A stretch of DNA of 64,000 nucleotides from Roseovarius faecimaris (GTDB lineage: Bacteria > Pseudomonadota > Alphaproteobacteria > Rhodobacterales > Rhodobacteraceae), in the NCBI RefSeq assembly GCF_009762325.1, contig NZ_CP034348.1:3168501-3232500 (forward strand), read 5' to 3'. This document shows positions 45,515-54,166 of this stretch, in pieces (the stretch's first letter is position 1; the number at the start of each line of letters is the position of its first letter). The notes below the pieces were generated by a model. The model saw nothing but the letters and a program-made list of their open reading frames with translations. It ran no database searches and was not told where the DNA came from. A program made the translations under genes and the position numbers.

Positions 45515-45543
45515 TTGCTCTTTGCGGGGGCAAACTCTACCTA
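45515..45543 (+). promoter_or_regulatory. putative promoter of the thiBPQ transcript
   Basis: TTGCTC (45515-45520), 17-base spacer, TACCTA (45538-45543). The predicted transcript start, about 7 bases later, falls just before the TPP aptamer. Confidence 0.5.
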
Positions 45544-45550
45544 CACCGAT

Positions 45551-45636
45551 ACCTCGGGGTGCATGGCGCGACCATGCTGAGATGCAATCTGCGAACCCGT
45601 TGAACCTGAACCGGCTAGAACCGGCGGAGGGAAGGT
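45551..45636 (+). ncRNA. TPP riboswitch (THI element)
   Basis: All conserved THI-box blocks are present in order: CTCGGGGTGC, GCTGAGATGC, ACCCGTTGAACCTGA and GGCGGAGGGAAGG. P1 is closed by ACCT (45551-45554) and AGGT (45633-45636). The element senses thiamine pyrophosphate and normally shuts off downstream thiamine genes when it is bound. It lies 50 bases upstream of thiB, in front of an AAAGGAGG ribosome site that could be sequestered. Confidence 0.95.
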
Positions 45637-45686
45637 TTTCCGGAGCATGCATCCGCCCTTGCCCTTCCGTCGCAAAGGAGGATGAC

Positions 45687-46664
45687 ATGAAACATCTTAT
45701 TTTTGCTGCGGGACTTCTTGGCGCAACCACGGCCTTGGCTGAGGCGCCCGAGCTTACCGTTTATACCTATGACAGCTTTGTATCCGACTGGGGCCCAGGG
45801 CCTCAGGTGGAAGCCGCCTTTGAAGCAACGTGCGGCTGCGACCTGAAACTTGTGGGCATCGAGGACGGCGCGGCCCTGCTGGCGCGGGTCCGGCTTGAAG
45901 GCGACCGCACCGATGCCGATCTTGTGCTCGGGCTTGACACCAACCTGATGAAGGCGGCGCGGGATACCGGCCTTTTCGCACCGCACGCGGTCAGCGCGGA
46001 GTATGCGTTGCCGGTGAACTGGTCCGACGACATCTTTGTGCCCTACGATTGGGGTTATTTCGCCTTTGTCCACTCGGCCGAGATCACGCCTCCCGCCAAT
46101 TTCAGGGCGCTCGCCGAAAGCGACACCACCATCGTTATCCAGGATCCGCGCTCGTCAACGCCCGGCCTGGGCCTGCTGATGTGGGTCAAGGCTGCTTATG
46201 GCGACGAGGCTCCGGTGATCTGGGAGGGGCTGGCCGACAATATCGTGACGGTCACGAAGGGTTGGTCCGAGGCCTATGGCCTCTTCCTGGAAGGCGAAGC
46301 CGACATGGTGCTGAGCTACACAACCTCGCCGGCTTATCATCTGATCGCCGAGGACGACGCCTCGAAGGCCGCCGCAGCCTTCGACGAAGGGCATTACATG
46401 CAGGTCGAGGTGGCGGCCAAGCTAGCGTCGAGCGACCAGGCTGAGCTTGCGGATCAGTTTCTGGCCTTCATGGTGTCAGATGCGTTTCAGGAGATCATCC
46501 CGACGACGAACTGGATGTATCCCGCGATCACTCCGGCCTCGGGGCTGCCTGATGGGTTCGAGACACTGATCACACCCGCCACGTCGCTTCTCTTCTCGCC
46601 TGAAGACGCTGCCGCACTGCGCGACCTGGCGCTGGACGAATGGCTCACCGCGCTCAGCCGCTGA
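45687..46664 (+). CDS. thiB: thiamine ABC transporter substrate-binding protein
   Basis: A 325-residue periplasmic binding protein. The signal peptide is MKHLIFAAGLLGATTALAEA. The mature start ELTVYTYDSFVSDWGPGPQVEAAFEATCGCDLKLV is the ThiB hallmark, followed by GLDTNLMKAARDTGLF and FVPYDWGYFAFV. It binds thiamine, TMP or TPP for import through ThiPQ. AAAGGAGG lies 5 bases before ATG 45687. Expression is presumably controlled by the upstream TPP riboswitch. Confidence 0.95.
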   Translation: MKHLIFAAGLLGATTALAEAPELTVYTYDSFVSDWGPGPQVEAAFEATCGCDLKLVGIEDGAALLARVRLEGDRTDADLVLGLDTNLMKAARDTGLFAPHAVSAEYALPVNWSDDIFVPYDWGYFAFVHSAEITPPANFRALAESDTTIVIQDPRSSTPGLGLLMWVKAAYGDEAPVIWEGLADNIVTVTKGWSEAYGLFLEGEADMVLSYTTSPAYHLIAEDDASKAAAAFDEGHYMQVEVAAKLASSDQAELADQFLAFMVSDAFQEIIPTTNWMYPAITPASGLPDGFETLITPATSLLFSPEDAAALRDLALDEWLTALSR

Positions 46665-48196
46665 GCGCCTGGCCCGGACGCGTCGCGGCACTGGCTGTCG
46701 CGGCGCTGATCCTGGGCACGCTGCTGGCAGTGGCACTGCGTGCCGAAACCGGTCGCGGCCTCAGCTTTGCGGATTGGGCCGCGCTGCGCTTTACAGTCGT
46801 ACAGGCGGCGCTTTCCGCGCTTCTGAGCGTGGCTCTTGCGGTACCGGTGGCCCGGGCGCTGGCCCGGCGCCGCTTTGTTGGGCGGCGCCTGCTGATCGCG
46901 CTGCTTGGCGCACCGTTCATCCTGCCGGTGATCGTGGCCATTCTGGGCCTCTTGCAGATCTTCGGACGGTCGGGGTGGCTGAGTGATCTTCTGGTCGCAG
47001 CCGGGTTTCAACCGCTGCAGATCTATGGCTTGCATGGGGTTGTTCTGGCGCATGTCTTTTTCAACCTGCCATTGGCGACGCGCCTGATCCTCCAGGCCTG
47101 GCAGGAGGTACCCGCCGAGCAGTACCGCATCGCGGCTCAGCTCAATTTCAGCCCTTGGACCATGTTTCGACTGATCGAAGCGCCCCTGCTGCGCCGCGCC
47201 TGCCCCGGAGCGCTGGCGGTGGTTTTCGCAATCTGCCTGAGCAGCTTTGCCGTGGCGCTGACGCTTGGCGGCGGACCACGCGCCACCACGCTGGAGCTCG
47301 CGATTTATCAGGCCTTCCGGTTCGATTTCGACCTTGGTCGTGCGGCGATGCTCTCGGGCATGCAACTCGTTCTCACGCTCTGCGCAGCCGGGCTCGCCTT
47401 GCGTCTGACCAGGGGGGACGGCTTTGGCACAGGGCTTGACCGCCACCTGCGCCGCTGGGACGGAGGCAGTATCGGGGCGAGACTGCTTGATGCAACATGG
47501 ATTGTCCTTGCCGCACTGTTCCTGCTTCTGCCGCTGCTTGCTATCTGCATCGCGGGCCTGCCAGACCTCGCCCGGATGCCTGCATCCGTTCTCTCCGCCG
47601 CGCTCACATCCATTGCCGTCGCATTGGGCAGCACGGTGCTTCTGCTTGGGCTGGCCTTGCCGATGGCCGCCGGTGTTGCCCTTGGCCGGGCCGGGCCAAT
47701 CGAACTCGCGGGGATCCTTGGCTTGGCCGCCTCGCCCCTCGTCATCGGCACCGGGCTTTTCATCCTGCTCCGCCCCGTGGCCGACCCTTTTGCGCTGGCC
47801 CTGCCGGTCACGGCGCTGGTGAATGCCGTTATGGCCCTGCCCTTCGCATTGCGCATTCTCATCCCCAGAGCGCGCGCGGTGGTTCACGACATGTCGCGCC
47901 TTGCGCTTTCACTCGACATGGGACACGTCACATTTGCCCGTCTGGTTCTGCTGCCCCGCATGCGCGCGCAGATCGGGTTTGCCGCGGGACTTGCTGCCGC
48001 GCTGTCAATGGGCGATCTTGGCGTGATCGCGCTGTTTGCCGATGCCGAGATTGCCACGCTGCCGCTGCAGATCTTTCGTCTGATGGGGGCCTACCGGGTG
48101 CAGGATGCTGCGGCGGCGGCTCTGCTGCTGCTGATCCTGTCGATGGCCATATTCTGGCTGCTAGACCGAGGGGGACGGTATCATGCTGAAGCTTGA
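46640..48196 (+). CDS. thiP: thiamine ABC transporter permease
   Basis: A 518-residue two-module permease with about 12 membrane helices. The two EAA-type loops are AAQLNFSPWTMFRLIEAPLL near residue 170 and LDMGHVTFARLVLLPRMR near residue 430. It forms the pore of the thiamine importer. ATG 46640 overlaps the thiB end by 25 bases; the overlap with thiQ is 14 bases. Confidence 0.93.
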   Translation: MAHRAQPLSAWPGRVAALAVAALILGTLLAVALRAETGRGLSFADWAALRFTVVQAALSALLSVALAVPVARALARRRFVGRRLLIALLGAPFILPVIVAILGLLQIFGRSGWLSDLLVAAGFQPLQIYGLHGVVLAHVFFNLPLATRLILQAWQEVPAEQYRIAAQLNFSPWTMFRLIEAPLLRRACPGALAVVFAICLSSFAVALTLGGGPRATTLELAIYQAFRFDFDLGRAAMLSGMQLVLTLCAAGLALRLTRGDGFGTGLDRHLRRWDGGSIGARLLDATWIVLAALFLLLPLLAICIAGLPDLARMPASVLSAALTSIAVALGSTVLLLGLALPMAAGVALGRAGPIELAGILGLAASPLVIGTGLFILLRPVADPFALALPVTALVNAVMALPFALRILIPRARAVVHDMSRLALSLDMGHVTFARLVLLPRMRAQIGFAAGLAAALSMGDLGVIALFADAEIATLPLQIFRLMGAYRVQDAAAAALLLLILSMAIFWLLDRGGRYHAEA

Positions 48197-48875
48197 AGCC
48201 TGCCGGATCGAAAACGGCTCGTTCACACTTTCGGCCGATATTCAGATTGCCCAAGGATCGCGCTGCGCGGTGATCGGCCCCTCCGGCTCAGGTAAATCCA
48301 CCCTTTTGGAGGCAATCGCGGGCTTTCGCGGGTTGAGCGCCGGGCGCATCACCTGGCAAGGAAACGACATGTCTGATCAGCCGCCAGGGCAACGCCCCGT
48401 GGCCATGCTGTTTCAGGACGGTAACCTTTTCCCGCATCTCACTGCGGCGCAGAATGTCGGGCTCGGTTTGCGCCCGGTGGCCCGGCTCACCGCAAGCGAG
48501 AAGCAGACGGTCGACACCGCTCTTGCACGGGTCGGGCTTGAAGGAATGGGCGCACGCAAGCCTGCGGAACTCTCCGGGGGGCAACAAAGCCGGGTGGCCC
48601 TGGCGCGCGCTCTGGTGCAGCGCCGCGCCATCTTGTTACTCGACGAGCCCTTTGCCGCCCTTGGCCCAGCGCTCAAGGCCGACATGCTCGATCTTGTGGC
48701 CGATCTGGTGAACGAAACCGGTGCCACGCTTCTGATGGTGAGCCATGATCCCGACGATGCGCTCCGGATCTGCGGGCATGCGATCCTGGTTGCGGGGGCG
48801 TGCGCAGCGCCCCCGGTGGAAACCAAGGCGCTGCTCAGCAATCCGCCGCCTGAGCTGCGCGATTATCTGGGCTGA
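48183..48875 (+). CDS. thiQ: thiamine ABC transporter ATP-binding protein
   Basis: A 230-residue ATPase with Walker A GPSGSGKSTLLEAI, Q-loop AMLFQDGNLFPHLTAAQNVGLG, signature LSGGQQSRVALARALVQ and Walker B ILLLDEPFAALGP. LFPHLTAAQNVGLGL is characteristic of ThiQ. The Walker-B-following residues read ALGPALKADM. It is the last gene of the riboswitch-controlled operon and ends 9 bases before the convergent aldo/keto reductase gene. Confidence 0.94.
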   Translation: MLKLEACRIENGSFTLSADIQIAQGSRCAVIGPSGSGKSTLLEAIAGFRGLSAGRITWQGNDMSDQPPGQRPVAMLFQDGNLFPHLTAAQNVGLGLRPVARLTASEKQTVDTALARVGLEGMGARKPAELSGGQQSRVALARALVQRRAILLLDEPFAALGPALKADMLDLVADLVNETGATLLMVSHDPDDALRICGHAILVAGACAAPPVETKALLSNPPPELRDYLG

Positions 48876-48884
48876 TCCGCCCGC

Positions 48885-49799
48885 TTACTCTGCCTTGCTG
48901 GGATCACCGGACGCCCAGGCCACGCCATCACCGCGATCCATGCCCGCCATTCGTGCCATGTCTTCCGCGTCGATCTCGAACCCGGCAAGCGCGATGTTCT
49001 GGGCCATTCGCTCCGGGTTCAGGCTCTTGGGTAGCACGGCATACCCGTTCTGAACCCCCCACCTCAGCAGCAACTGAGCTTCGGTCACCCCGTATTTTTC
49101 CGCCATTCCAGCAAAGACATGACCATCGGCACGCATCTCTTCGGTCTTGGCGCTGTCCTGGCCCGGCTCGGTGCGCCAGGTGGAAAGCGGCACGAGGCTG
49201 CTATAGGCAATCGGCGCAATCGCGTTTGCACGCATATAGGCCAGAAGATCGGGCTTCTGCGACCAGGGGTGCAGTTCGATCTGGTTGGCGTCGGGCATCG
49301 ACAAACCGGCGGCTTTGATTTCTTCCAGATGATCCTCGTTGAAATTGCTGACACCGATTGACCTGGCTTTTCCGCTGGCCTTCAGCTCCAGCAGGGCCCG
49401 CCATTCATTCAACCGCTCCGCGCCGCCATACGGGGCATGGATGAGATAAAGGTCCACATAGTCGAGCCCCAGCTTTTCAAGGCTGTCGTCACAGGCCGCT
49501 ATCGTCTCGTCAAAACCTTTCGGGGCATCACCCCAGGCCGGATTGCCGGGCCAGAGCTTCGCCGTCACGAACACATCCTTGCGCGACAGGCCATTCGCTG
49601 CCAGTCCGTTGCGGAGCCCTTCGCCAACCTCAACTTCGTTGCGATATCCCGACGCGGTGTCGATATGCCGGTAGCCTGCGGTAATCGCCGCCTCAATCGC
49701 AGCCGGGGCGTCTTCGGGCGAAACAAGATAGGTCCCGTACCCCACCGCCGGTATCGAAACGTTGGATGTAAGGGGAAAACTTTGGGTCATGAGAGTCAT
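48885..49799 (-). CDS. aldo/keto reductase, DkgA/Gre-like
   Basis: A 304-residue AKR-family TIM-barrel enzyme using NADPH. Catalytic Asp and Tyr are in HIDTASGYRNEVEVG, Lys in VTAKLWPGN and His in YLIHAPYGG. The C-terminal QLLLRWGVQNGYAVLPKSLNPERM binds the cofactor phosphate. The closest functional class is 2,5-diketogluconate / methylglyoxal-type reductase. It is divergent from an AraC regulator, as yqhC is near dkgA in E. coli, which suggests induction by reactive aldehydes. ATG 49799 is used; ATG 49790 is possible. Confidence 0.9.
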   Translation of the reverse strand: MTLMTQSFPLTSNVSIPAVGYGTYLVSPEDAPAAIEAAITAGYRHIDTASGYRNEVEVGEGLRNGLAANGLSRKDVFVTAKLWPGNPAWGDAPKGFDETIAACDDSLEKLGLDYVDLYLIHAPYGGAERLNEWRALLELKASGKARSIGVSNFNEDHLEEIKAAGLSMPDANQIELHPWSQKPDLLAYMRANAIAPIAYSSLVPLSTWRTEPGQDSAKTEEMRADGHVFAGMAEKYGVTEAQLLLRWGVQNGYAVLPKSLNPERMAQNIALAGFEIDAEDMARMAGMDRGDGVAWASGDPSKAE

Positions 49800-49962
49800 T
49801 ATCGAATGTCCTTTCGTGCGACTGTCCTGATCCGAGCATAGGGGCAGACAGCGTCCTGCGCCTGCCAGAACCTGTAATAGACCTGCCTAATTCTCTAAAC
49901 ATGAATTGTTTCAGGTGCATTTGCATTTTTGGTCCGCTAGGCTTCTCAGAAAGGAGGCGCAC

Positions 49963-50820
49963 ATGAGATTGGATGAACTTCGAGAGCTTGCTCTGCGCTT
50001 ATTATCTGAAAATAGGGCATATCCACCGGGCATTCACATTCTGCAAAGAGAGGCGCCTTCCTCAATCGAGGCTGTGATATATCGTCCTGTGATTTGCCTG
50101 ATCCTTCAAGGCGCTAAAGAAGTGACCATCGGGAACAAGACGGTTTGCGCCCGAACGGGTGACGCGCTTCTGGTCAGTCACGATCTGCCGGTTGTCTCGA
50201 AGATCACCGAGGCAAGCCAGGACAAACCTTACCTTGCCCTGATCCTGGAAATAGACCTGGCAGCTATCCGCGGTCTCTACGAGCAGCTCGGAGATACGTT
50301 GGAGAACGTACCCGACGCGAGGTCGCTGTCGCGCCAGGCGGCCGACCCGGCCTGGATGGAGCCGCTGCAACGGTATCTGCGCCTGGCCGGCTCCCAACTG
50401 GATCTGACGGTTGTCGGGCCGCTGACCTTGCGCGAAATACATTATCGCCTGCTGCTCTCGCCGATCGGGGGCATGCTGCGCAATCTGCTGAAGGTCGACA
50501 GCCATGCAAGCCGTATCGCCAAGGCCATTCTGCATATCAGGTCCGGGTTTCGTCAGCCTCTCGCAATCGAGACCCTTGCGCGCATGGTTGGCATGAGCAC
50601 GTCGTCCTTCCATTCGCATTTCAAATCCGTGACCGGCACTTCGCCCCTGCAATATCAGAAAGATCTTCGCCTGATCGAAGCGCAATCCCTCTTGCAGGGC
50701 GGGCAGCACAGCGTCGCATCGGCGAGTTTCGAGGTGGGGTATGAAAGCCCTACGCATTTCAGTCGCGACTTCGCCAGAAAATTCGGGGTCCCCCCCAGCC
50801 GCGCCCTGGCAGCCGCCTGA
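49963..50820 (+). CDS. AraC-family regulator with AraC_N (YqhC-type) domain
   Basis: A 285-residue regulator. The N-terminal domain (PPGIHILQREAPSSIEAVIYRPVICLILQGAKEV) is the AraC_N/YqhC type, and the C-terminal part holds two helix-turn-helix motifs (IETLARMVGMSTSSFHSHFKSVTG and SVASASFEVGYESPTHFSRDFARKFG). ATG 49963 has AAGGAGG upstream, which decides against the ATG at 49906. It is divergent from the aldo/keto reductase gene across 163 bases and probably controls it. Confidence 0.92.
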   Translation: MRLDELRELALRLLSENRAYPPGIHILQREAPSSIEAVIYRPVICLILQGAKEVTIGNKTVCARTGDALLVSHDLPVVSKITEASQDKPYLALILEIDLAAIRGLYEQLGDTLENVPDARSLSRQAADPAWMEPLQRYLRLAGSQLDLTVVGPLTLREIHYRLLLSPIGGMLRNLLKVDSHASRIAKAILHIRSGFRQPLAIETLARMVGMSTSSFHSHFKSVTGTSPLQYQKDLRLIEAQSLLQGGQHSVASASFEVGYESPTHFSRDFARKFGVPPSRALAAA

Positions 50821-50882
50821 ATATCGTTGGCAGACACAGCAAACTGATGCAGGCTTTCCGGAGCATCTGAGAAGGCTCCGAT

Positions 50883-51248
50883 ATGCCCAACATCATCACG
50901 CTCGACGAGGCCGAGAATGCCGCAGAGTTTTTTCCTGGCATGCAGGTCTGGTGGCGCGGTGCGTTGGCGCGCGGCTCTCATCAGGAGCTTTGCTGGGTCA
51001 AATTCGAACCGGGCAGCACCTATCCGCTTCATTCACACCCCTATGAGCAGGTCAGTGTCATGGTGCAGGGGCGTATGCGCCTGCGCGTGGGCGATGAGAC
51101 ACGAGAGGTCGGAGCCGGCGATATGTGGTTCGCCCCGGCGGACATGCCCCATGGCGGAGAGATCCTTGGCGAAGACCCGGTGATCTTCATCGATGTCTAT
51201 GCACCGCCCAGCCGCGGCGATGGCAGCGACGTGACCTATTTCGAGTGA
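50883..51248 (+). CDS. cupin domain protein
   Basis: A 121-residue single-cupin protein. The first cupin motif is YPLHSHPYEQVSVMVQGRMRLRVG, with two His and a Gln where a Glu is more common; the second is MPHGGEILGEDP with one His. It should bind a divalent metal. Start ATG 50883 follows GAAGGCTCCGAT. It follows the AraC gene by 62 bases and may be co-transcribed. The substrate is unknown. It ends 13 bases before the convergent nrdJ stop. Confidence 0.82.
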   Translation: MPNIITLDEAENAAEFFPGMQVWWRGALARGSHQELCWVKFEPGSTYPLHSHPYEQVSVMVQGRMRLRVGDETREVGAGDMWFAPADMPHGGEILGEDPVIFIDVYAPPSRGDGSDVTYFE

Positions 51249-51261
51249 GCGGTAAAAACCC

Positions 51262-53541
51262 CTACCCGCACTTGGAATGCCCACAACTGCCGCATGTCAT
51301 ACACCCCTCAACCATGCGCATGTCATACTGACCGCAGGACGGGCAGGCCGGGCCTTTGGGGCTGTCGAGATTCACCACCTGCGCCCGTGGGTCGGCCTTC
51401 AGCCCCATGCCTTCGCCTTCGAGGAAACCAATGGCGACCATGTGCTGTTCAAGCACTCCGCCGATGGCCGCGAGGATGGAGGGAATGTATTTTCCATTCA
51501 TCCACGCCCCGCCGCGCGGATCGAACACGGCCTTCAGCTCTTCCACCACGAAAGACACGTCGCCGCCGCGCCGGAACACAGCCGAGATCATGCGGGTCAG
51601 CGCCACGGTCCAGGCGAAATGCTCCATATTCTTGGAGTTGATGAACACCTCAAACGGGCGACGGTGGCCGTTCAGCACGATGTCGTTGACAGTGACATAG
51701 ATCGCATGATTGCTGTCGGGCCATTTCAGCTTGTAAGTGGCGCCTTCCAGCTCGGTCGGGCGGTCCAATGGTTCGGACATATACACGACCTCACCGCCCT
51801 CGGGCGATGCAATGGCAGGGCTTTCATCCGGCACCTTATCGGCGTTTTCGCTCACACTCAAAACCGACCCCGTCACATCATTCGGCCGGTAGGTAGTGCA
51901 GCCCTTGCAGCCCGTATCCCAAGCCTCCATGTAGACGTCCTTGAACGCCTCGAAGCTGATATCGGCCGGGCAGTTGATCGTCTTGGAAATGGAGCTGTCC
52001 ACCCATTTCTGCGCGGCGGCCTGCATCTTCACATGCTCCAGCGGCGCAAGGGTCTGGGCGTTGACAAAATACTCCGGCAGCGGCGCATCCCCGAATTTCT
52101 CGCGCCAAAGCTGCACGGCATAATCGACCACTTCCTCCTCCGTGCGGCTGCCATCGCGTTGCAGCACCTTGCGGGTGTAGGAATAGGCAAAAACCGGCTC
52201 GATCCCCGAGCTGACATTCCCGGCATAAAGGCTGATCGTGCCGGTGGGGGCGATCGAGGTCAGCAAAGCGTTGCGAATACCGTGCTCACGAACAGCATCC
52301 CGCACATCGTCGTCCATGGATTGCATCGTCCCGCTGGCAAGGTATTCCTCCGCATCGAAGAGCGGAAACGCGCCTTTCTCCTTGGCCAGATCCACCGACG
52401 CCAGGTAAGCGGCACGGGCAATGGCGCGTAGCCAGTTTTCGGTCTGGGCGGCGGCCTCGTCACTGCCATAGCGCAGCCCGACCATGAGAAGCGCATCCGC
52501 CAGGCCCGTGACGCCAAGACCGATGCGCCGCTTTGCTTTTGCTTCCGCCGCCTGCTCAGGCAGGGGAAATTGCGACGCATCCACCACATTGTCCATCATC
52601 CGCACGGCGGTGGTCACAAGCTCGCTCAACGCGGTTTCACAGACATGCGCGCCATCCTCAAACGGTGCGTAGACAAGCCGTGCGAGGTTGATCGACCCCA
52701 GCAGGCACGCCCCATAAGGCGGCAAAGGCTGCTCTCCGCAGGGGTTCGTCGCGGCAATCGTTTCGGCATAGGCCAGGTTATTGGCGGCGTTGATGCGGTC
52801 GATGAAGATCACCCCGGGTTCGGCGAAATCATATGTCGCCTTCATGATCCGGTTCCACAGGTCACGCGCCTGCACGGTGTGATAGACCTTACCGTCAAAC
52901 TGCAGCTCCCAGCTGCCATCGGACTTCACGGCTTCCATGAAATCATCGGTCACCAATACACTCAGATTGAACATTCTCAGCCGCGCGGCATCGGCCTTGG
53001 CGGCGATGAAATCCTCGATATCGGGGTGATCGCAACGCATCGTGGCCATCATCGCGCCCCGGCGGCTGCCTGCAGACATGATCGTGCGGCACATCGCATC
53101 CCACACATCCATAAAGCTCAGGGGGCCGGAGGCATCAGCGCCCACGCCCTTCACATCGGCGCCACGCGGCCGGATGGTCGAAAAGTCATAGCCGATGCCG
53201 CCGCCCTGCTGCATGGTCAGCGCCGCCTCGCGCAGCGCGTCGAAAATACCCCCCATATCGTCGGGGATCGTGCCCATCACGAAGCAGTTGAAAAGCGTCA
53301 CCTTGCGGCCCGTCCCGGCACCCGCCGTGATCCGCCCCGCCGGCAGATATTTGAAATCCTCAAGCGCGCGATAAAAGACATCTTCCCAATGGGCGGCGTC
53401 ATCCTCCACCACGGCCAAAGCCCGCGCCACGCGCCGCCAGCTGTCCTCGACAGTCAGGTCATGCGGCGTGCCGTCCGAGGCTTTGAAGCGGTACTTCATA
53501 TCCCAGATGGCTTCGGAAATAGGGGCAGCAAAACGGCTCAT
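51262..53541 (-). CDS. nrdJ: adenosylcobalamin-dependent ribonucleotide reductase, class II
   Basis: A 759-residue class II ribonucleotide reductase. The conserved substrate and radical site includes KVTLFNCFVMGTIPDD, NPCGEQPLPPYGACLLGSINL (with the active-site Cys and Glu) and TSIAPTGTISLYAGNVSSGIEPVF. The C-terminus holds a zinc-finger-like redox tail with CPSCG, CMTCGSCGHSKC. It reduces ribonucleotides to deoxyribonucleotides with vitamin B12 and no oxygen. ATG 53541, with AGGGAA upstream, starts at the usual MSRFAAPISEAIWDMKY; a longer frame is not needed. No cobalamin riboswitch is visible in the short upstream region. Confidence 0.95.
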   Translation of the reverse strand: MSRFAAPISEAIWDMKYRFKASDGTPHDLTVEDSWRRVARALAVVEDDAAHWEDVFYRALEDFKYLPAGRITAGAGTGRKVTLFNCFVMGTIPDDMGGIFDALREAALTMQQGGGIGYDFSTIRPRGADVKGVGADASGPLSFMDVWDAMCRTIMSAGSRRGAMMATMRCDHPDIEDFIAAKADAARLRMFNLSVLVTDDFMEAVKSDGSWELQFDGKVYHTVQARDLWNRIMKATYDFAEPGVIFIDRINAANNLAYAETIAATNPCGEQPLPPYGACLLGSINLARLVYAPFEDGAHVCETALSELVTTAVRMMDNVVDASQFPLPEQAAEAKAKRRIGLGVTGLADALLMVGLRYGSDEAAAQTENWLRAIARAAYLASVDLAKEKGAFPLFDAEEYLASGTMQSMDDDVRDAVREHGIRNALLTSIAPTGTISLYAGNVSSGIEPVFAYSYTRKVLQRDGSRTEEEVVDYAVQLWREKFGDAPLPEYFVNAQTLAPLEHVKMQAAAQKWVDSSISKTINCPADISFEAFKDVYMEAWDTGCKGCTTYRPNDVTGSVLSVSENADKVPDESPAIASPEGGEVVYMSEPLDRPTELEGATYKLKWPDSNHAIYVTVNDIVLNGHRRPFEVFINSKNMEHFAWTVALTRMISAVFRRGGDVSFVVEELKAVFDPRGGAWMNGKYIPSILAAIGGVLEQHMVAIGFLEGEGMGLKADPRAQVVNLDSPKGPACPSCGQYDMRMVEGCMTCGSCGHSKCG

Positions 53542-53633
53542 ATCGGCGATTCCCTGATGATAGAGACGGGCACAATAACTTGAATGCCTCTTTCTTTCCA
53601 CTACGATATCTACCCAGGACTCAGGGGATTCTT

Positions 53634-54062
53634 TTGGCCAACCTACATCTCATCAAGCTCAGCGTCGGCACCGAGAGCGTCGAGGACCTCGCCGCATGGC
53701 ACAAGACCAAGCGCGCCCAGGGGGCCGATGGGTTGCCGCGCCATGTGACGCGCATGTGGCCCAAGCGTGAAGCGGAGCTGCTTGATGGCGGATCGATCTA
53801 CTGGGTGATCCAGGGCCATGTGCAATGCCGCCAGAGGATCGTGCGGCTGGATGAGGTCATCGGCTCCGATGGCATCCGTCGCTGCGCGATCGTGCTCGAC
53901 CCGGAGCTGATCCGCACCACCAGCGCCCGCAAACGCCCGTTTCAGGGATGGCGCTACCTGCCCGGCGACGATGCGCCTGTCGACCTGCCTAAAGGCCGTC
54001 AGAGCGACGACACTCTGCCCGCCGATCTATCCGCTGCCCTCGCTGATATCGGCGTTCTATAA
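53634..54062 (+). CDS. DUF1489 family protein
   Basis: A protein of about 142 residues in the DUF1489 family, known mainly from alphaproteobacteria. Typical text includes HLIKLSVGTESVEDLAAW, TRMWPKREAELLDGGSIYWVIQGHVQCRQRI and RPFQGWRYLPGDDAP. The function is unknown. I chose TTG 53634, because AGGGG lies seven bases upstream and the family N-terminus (MANLHLIKL) begins there. It is divergent from nrdJ. Confidence 0.85.
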   Translation: MANLHLIKLSVGTESVEDLAAWHKTKRAQGADGLPRHVTRMWPKREAELLDGGSIYWVIQGHVQCRQRIVRLDEVIGSDGIRRCAIVLDPELIRTTSARKRPFQGWRYLPGDDAPVDLPKGRQSDDTLPADLSAALADIGVL

Positions 54063-54166
54063 ACGCGCCTGCGCCTTCTTGGTCCAAACACCCACCCGCA
54101 ACGCGCATCGCCCCATGAGGGCGCAGGGTGGGTGGGCGGGCGCGCCCGAATGGGGCGATACCGCGC

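Noticed and set aside
46487..47887. Long open frame opposite thiP (466 codons)
   Set aside because: It lies antisense to a clear permease gene and its composition (Gln, Arg and Gly rich, no hydrophobic core) is typical of a GC-rich shadow frame.
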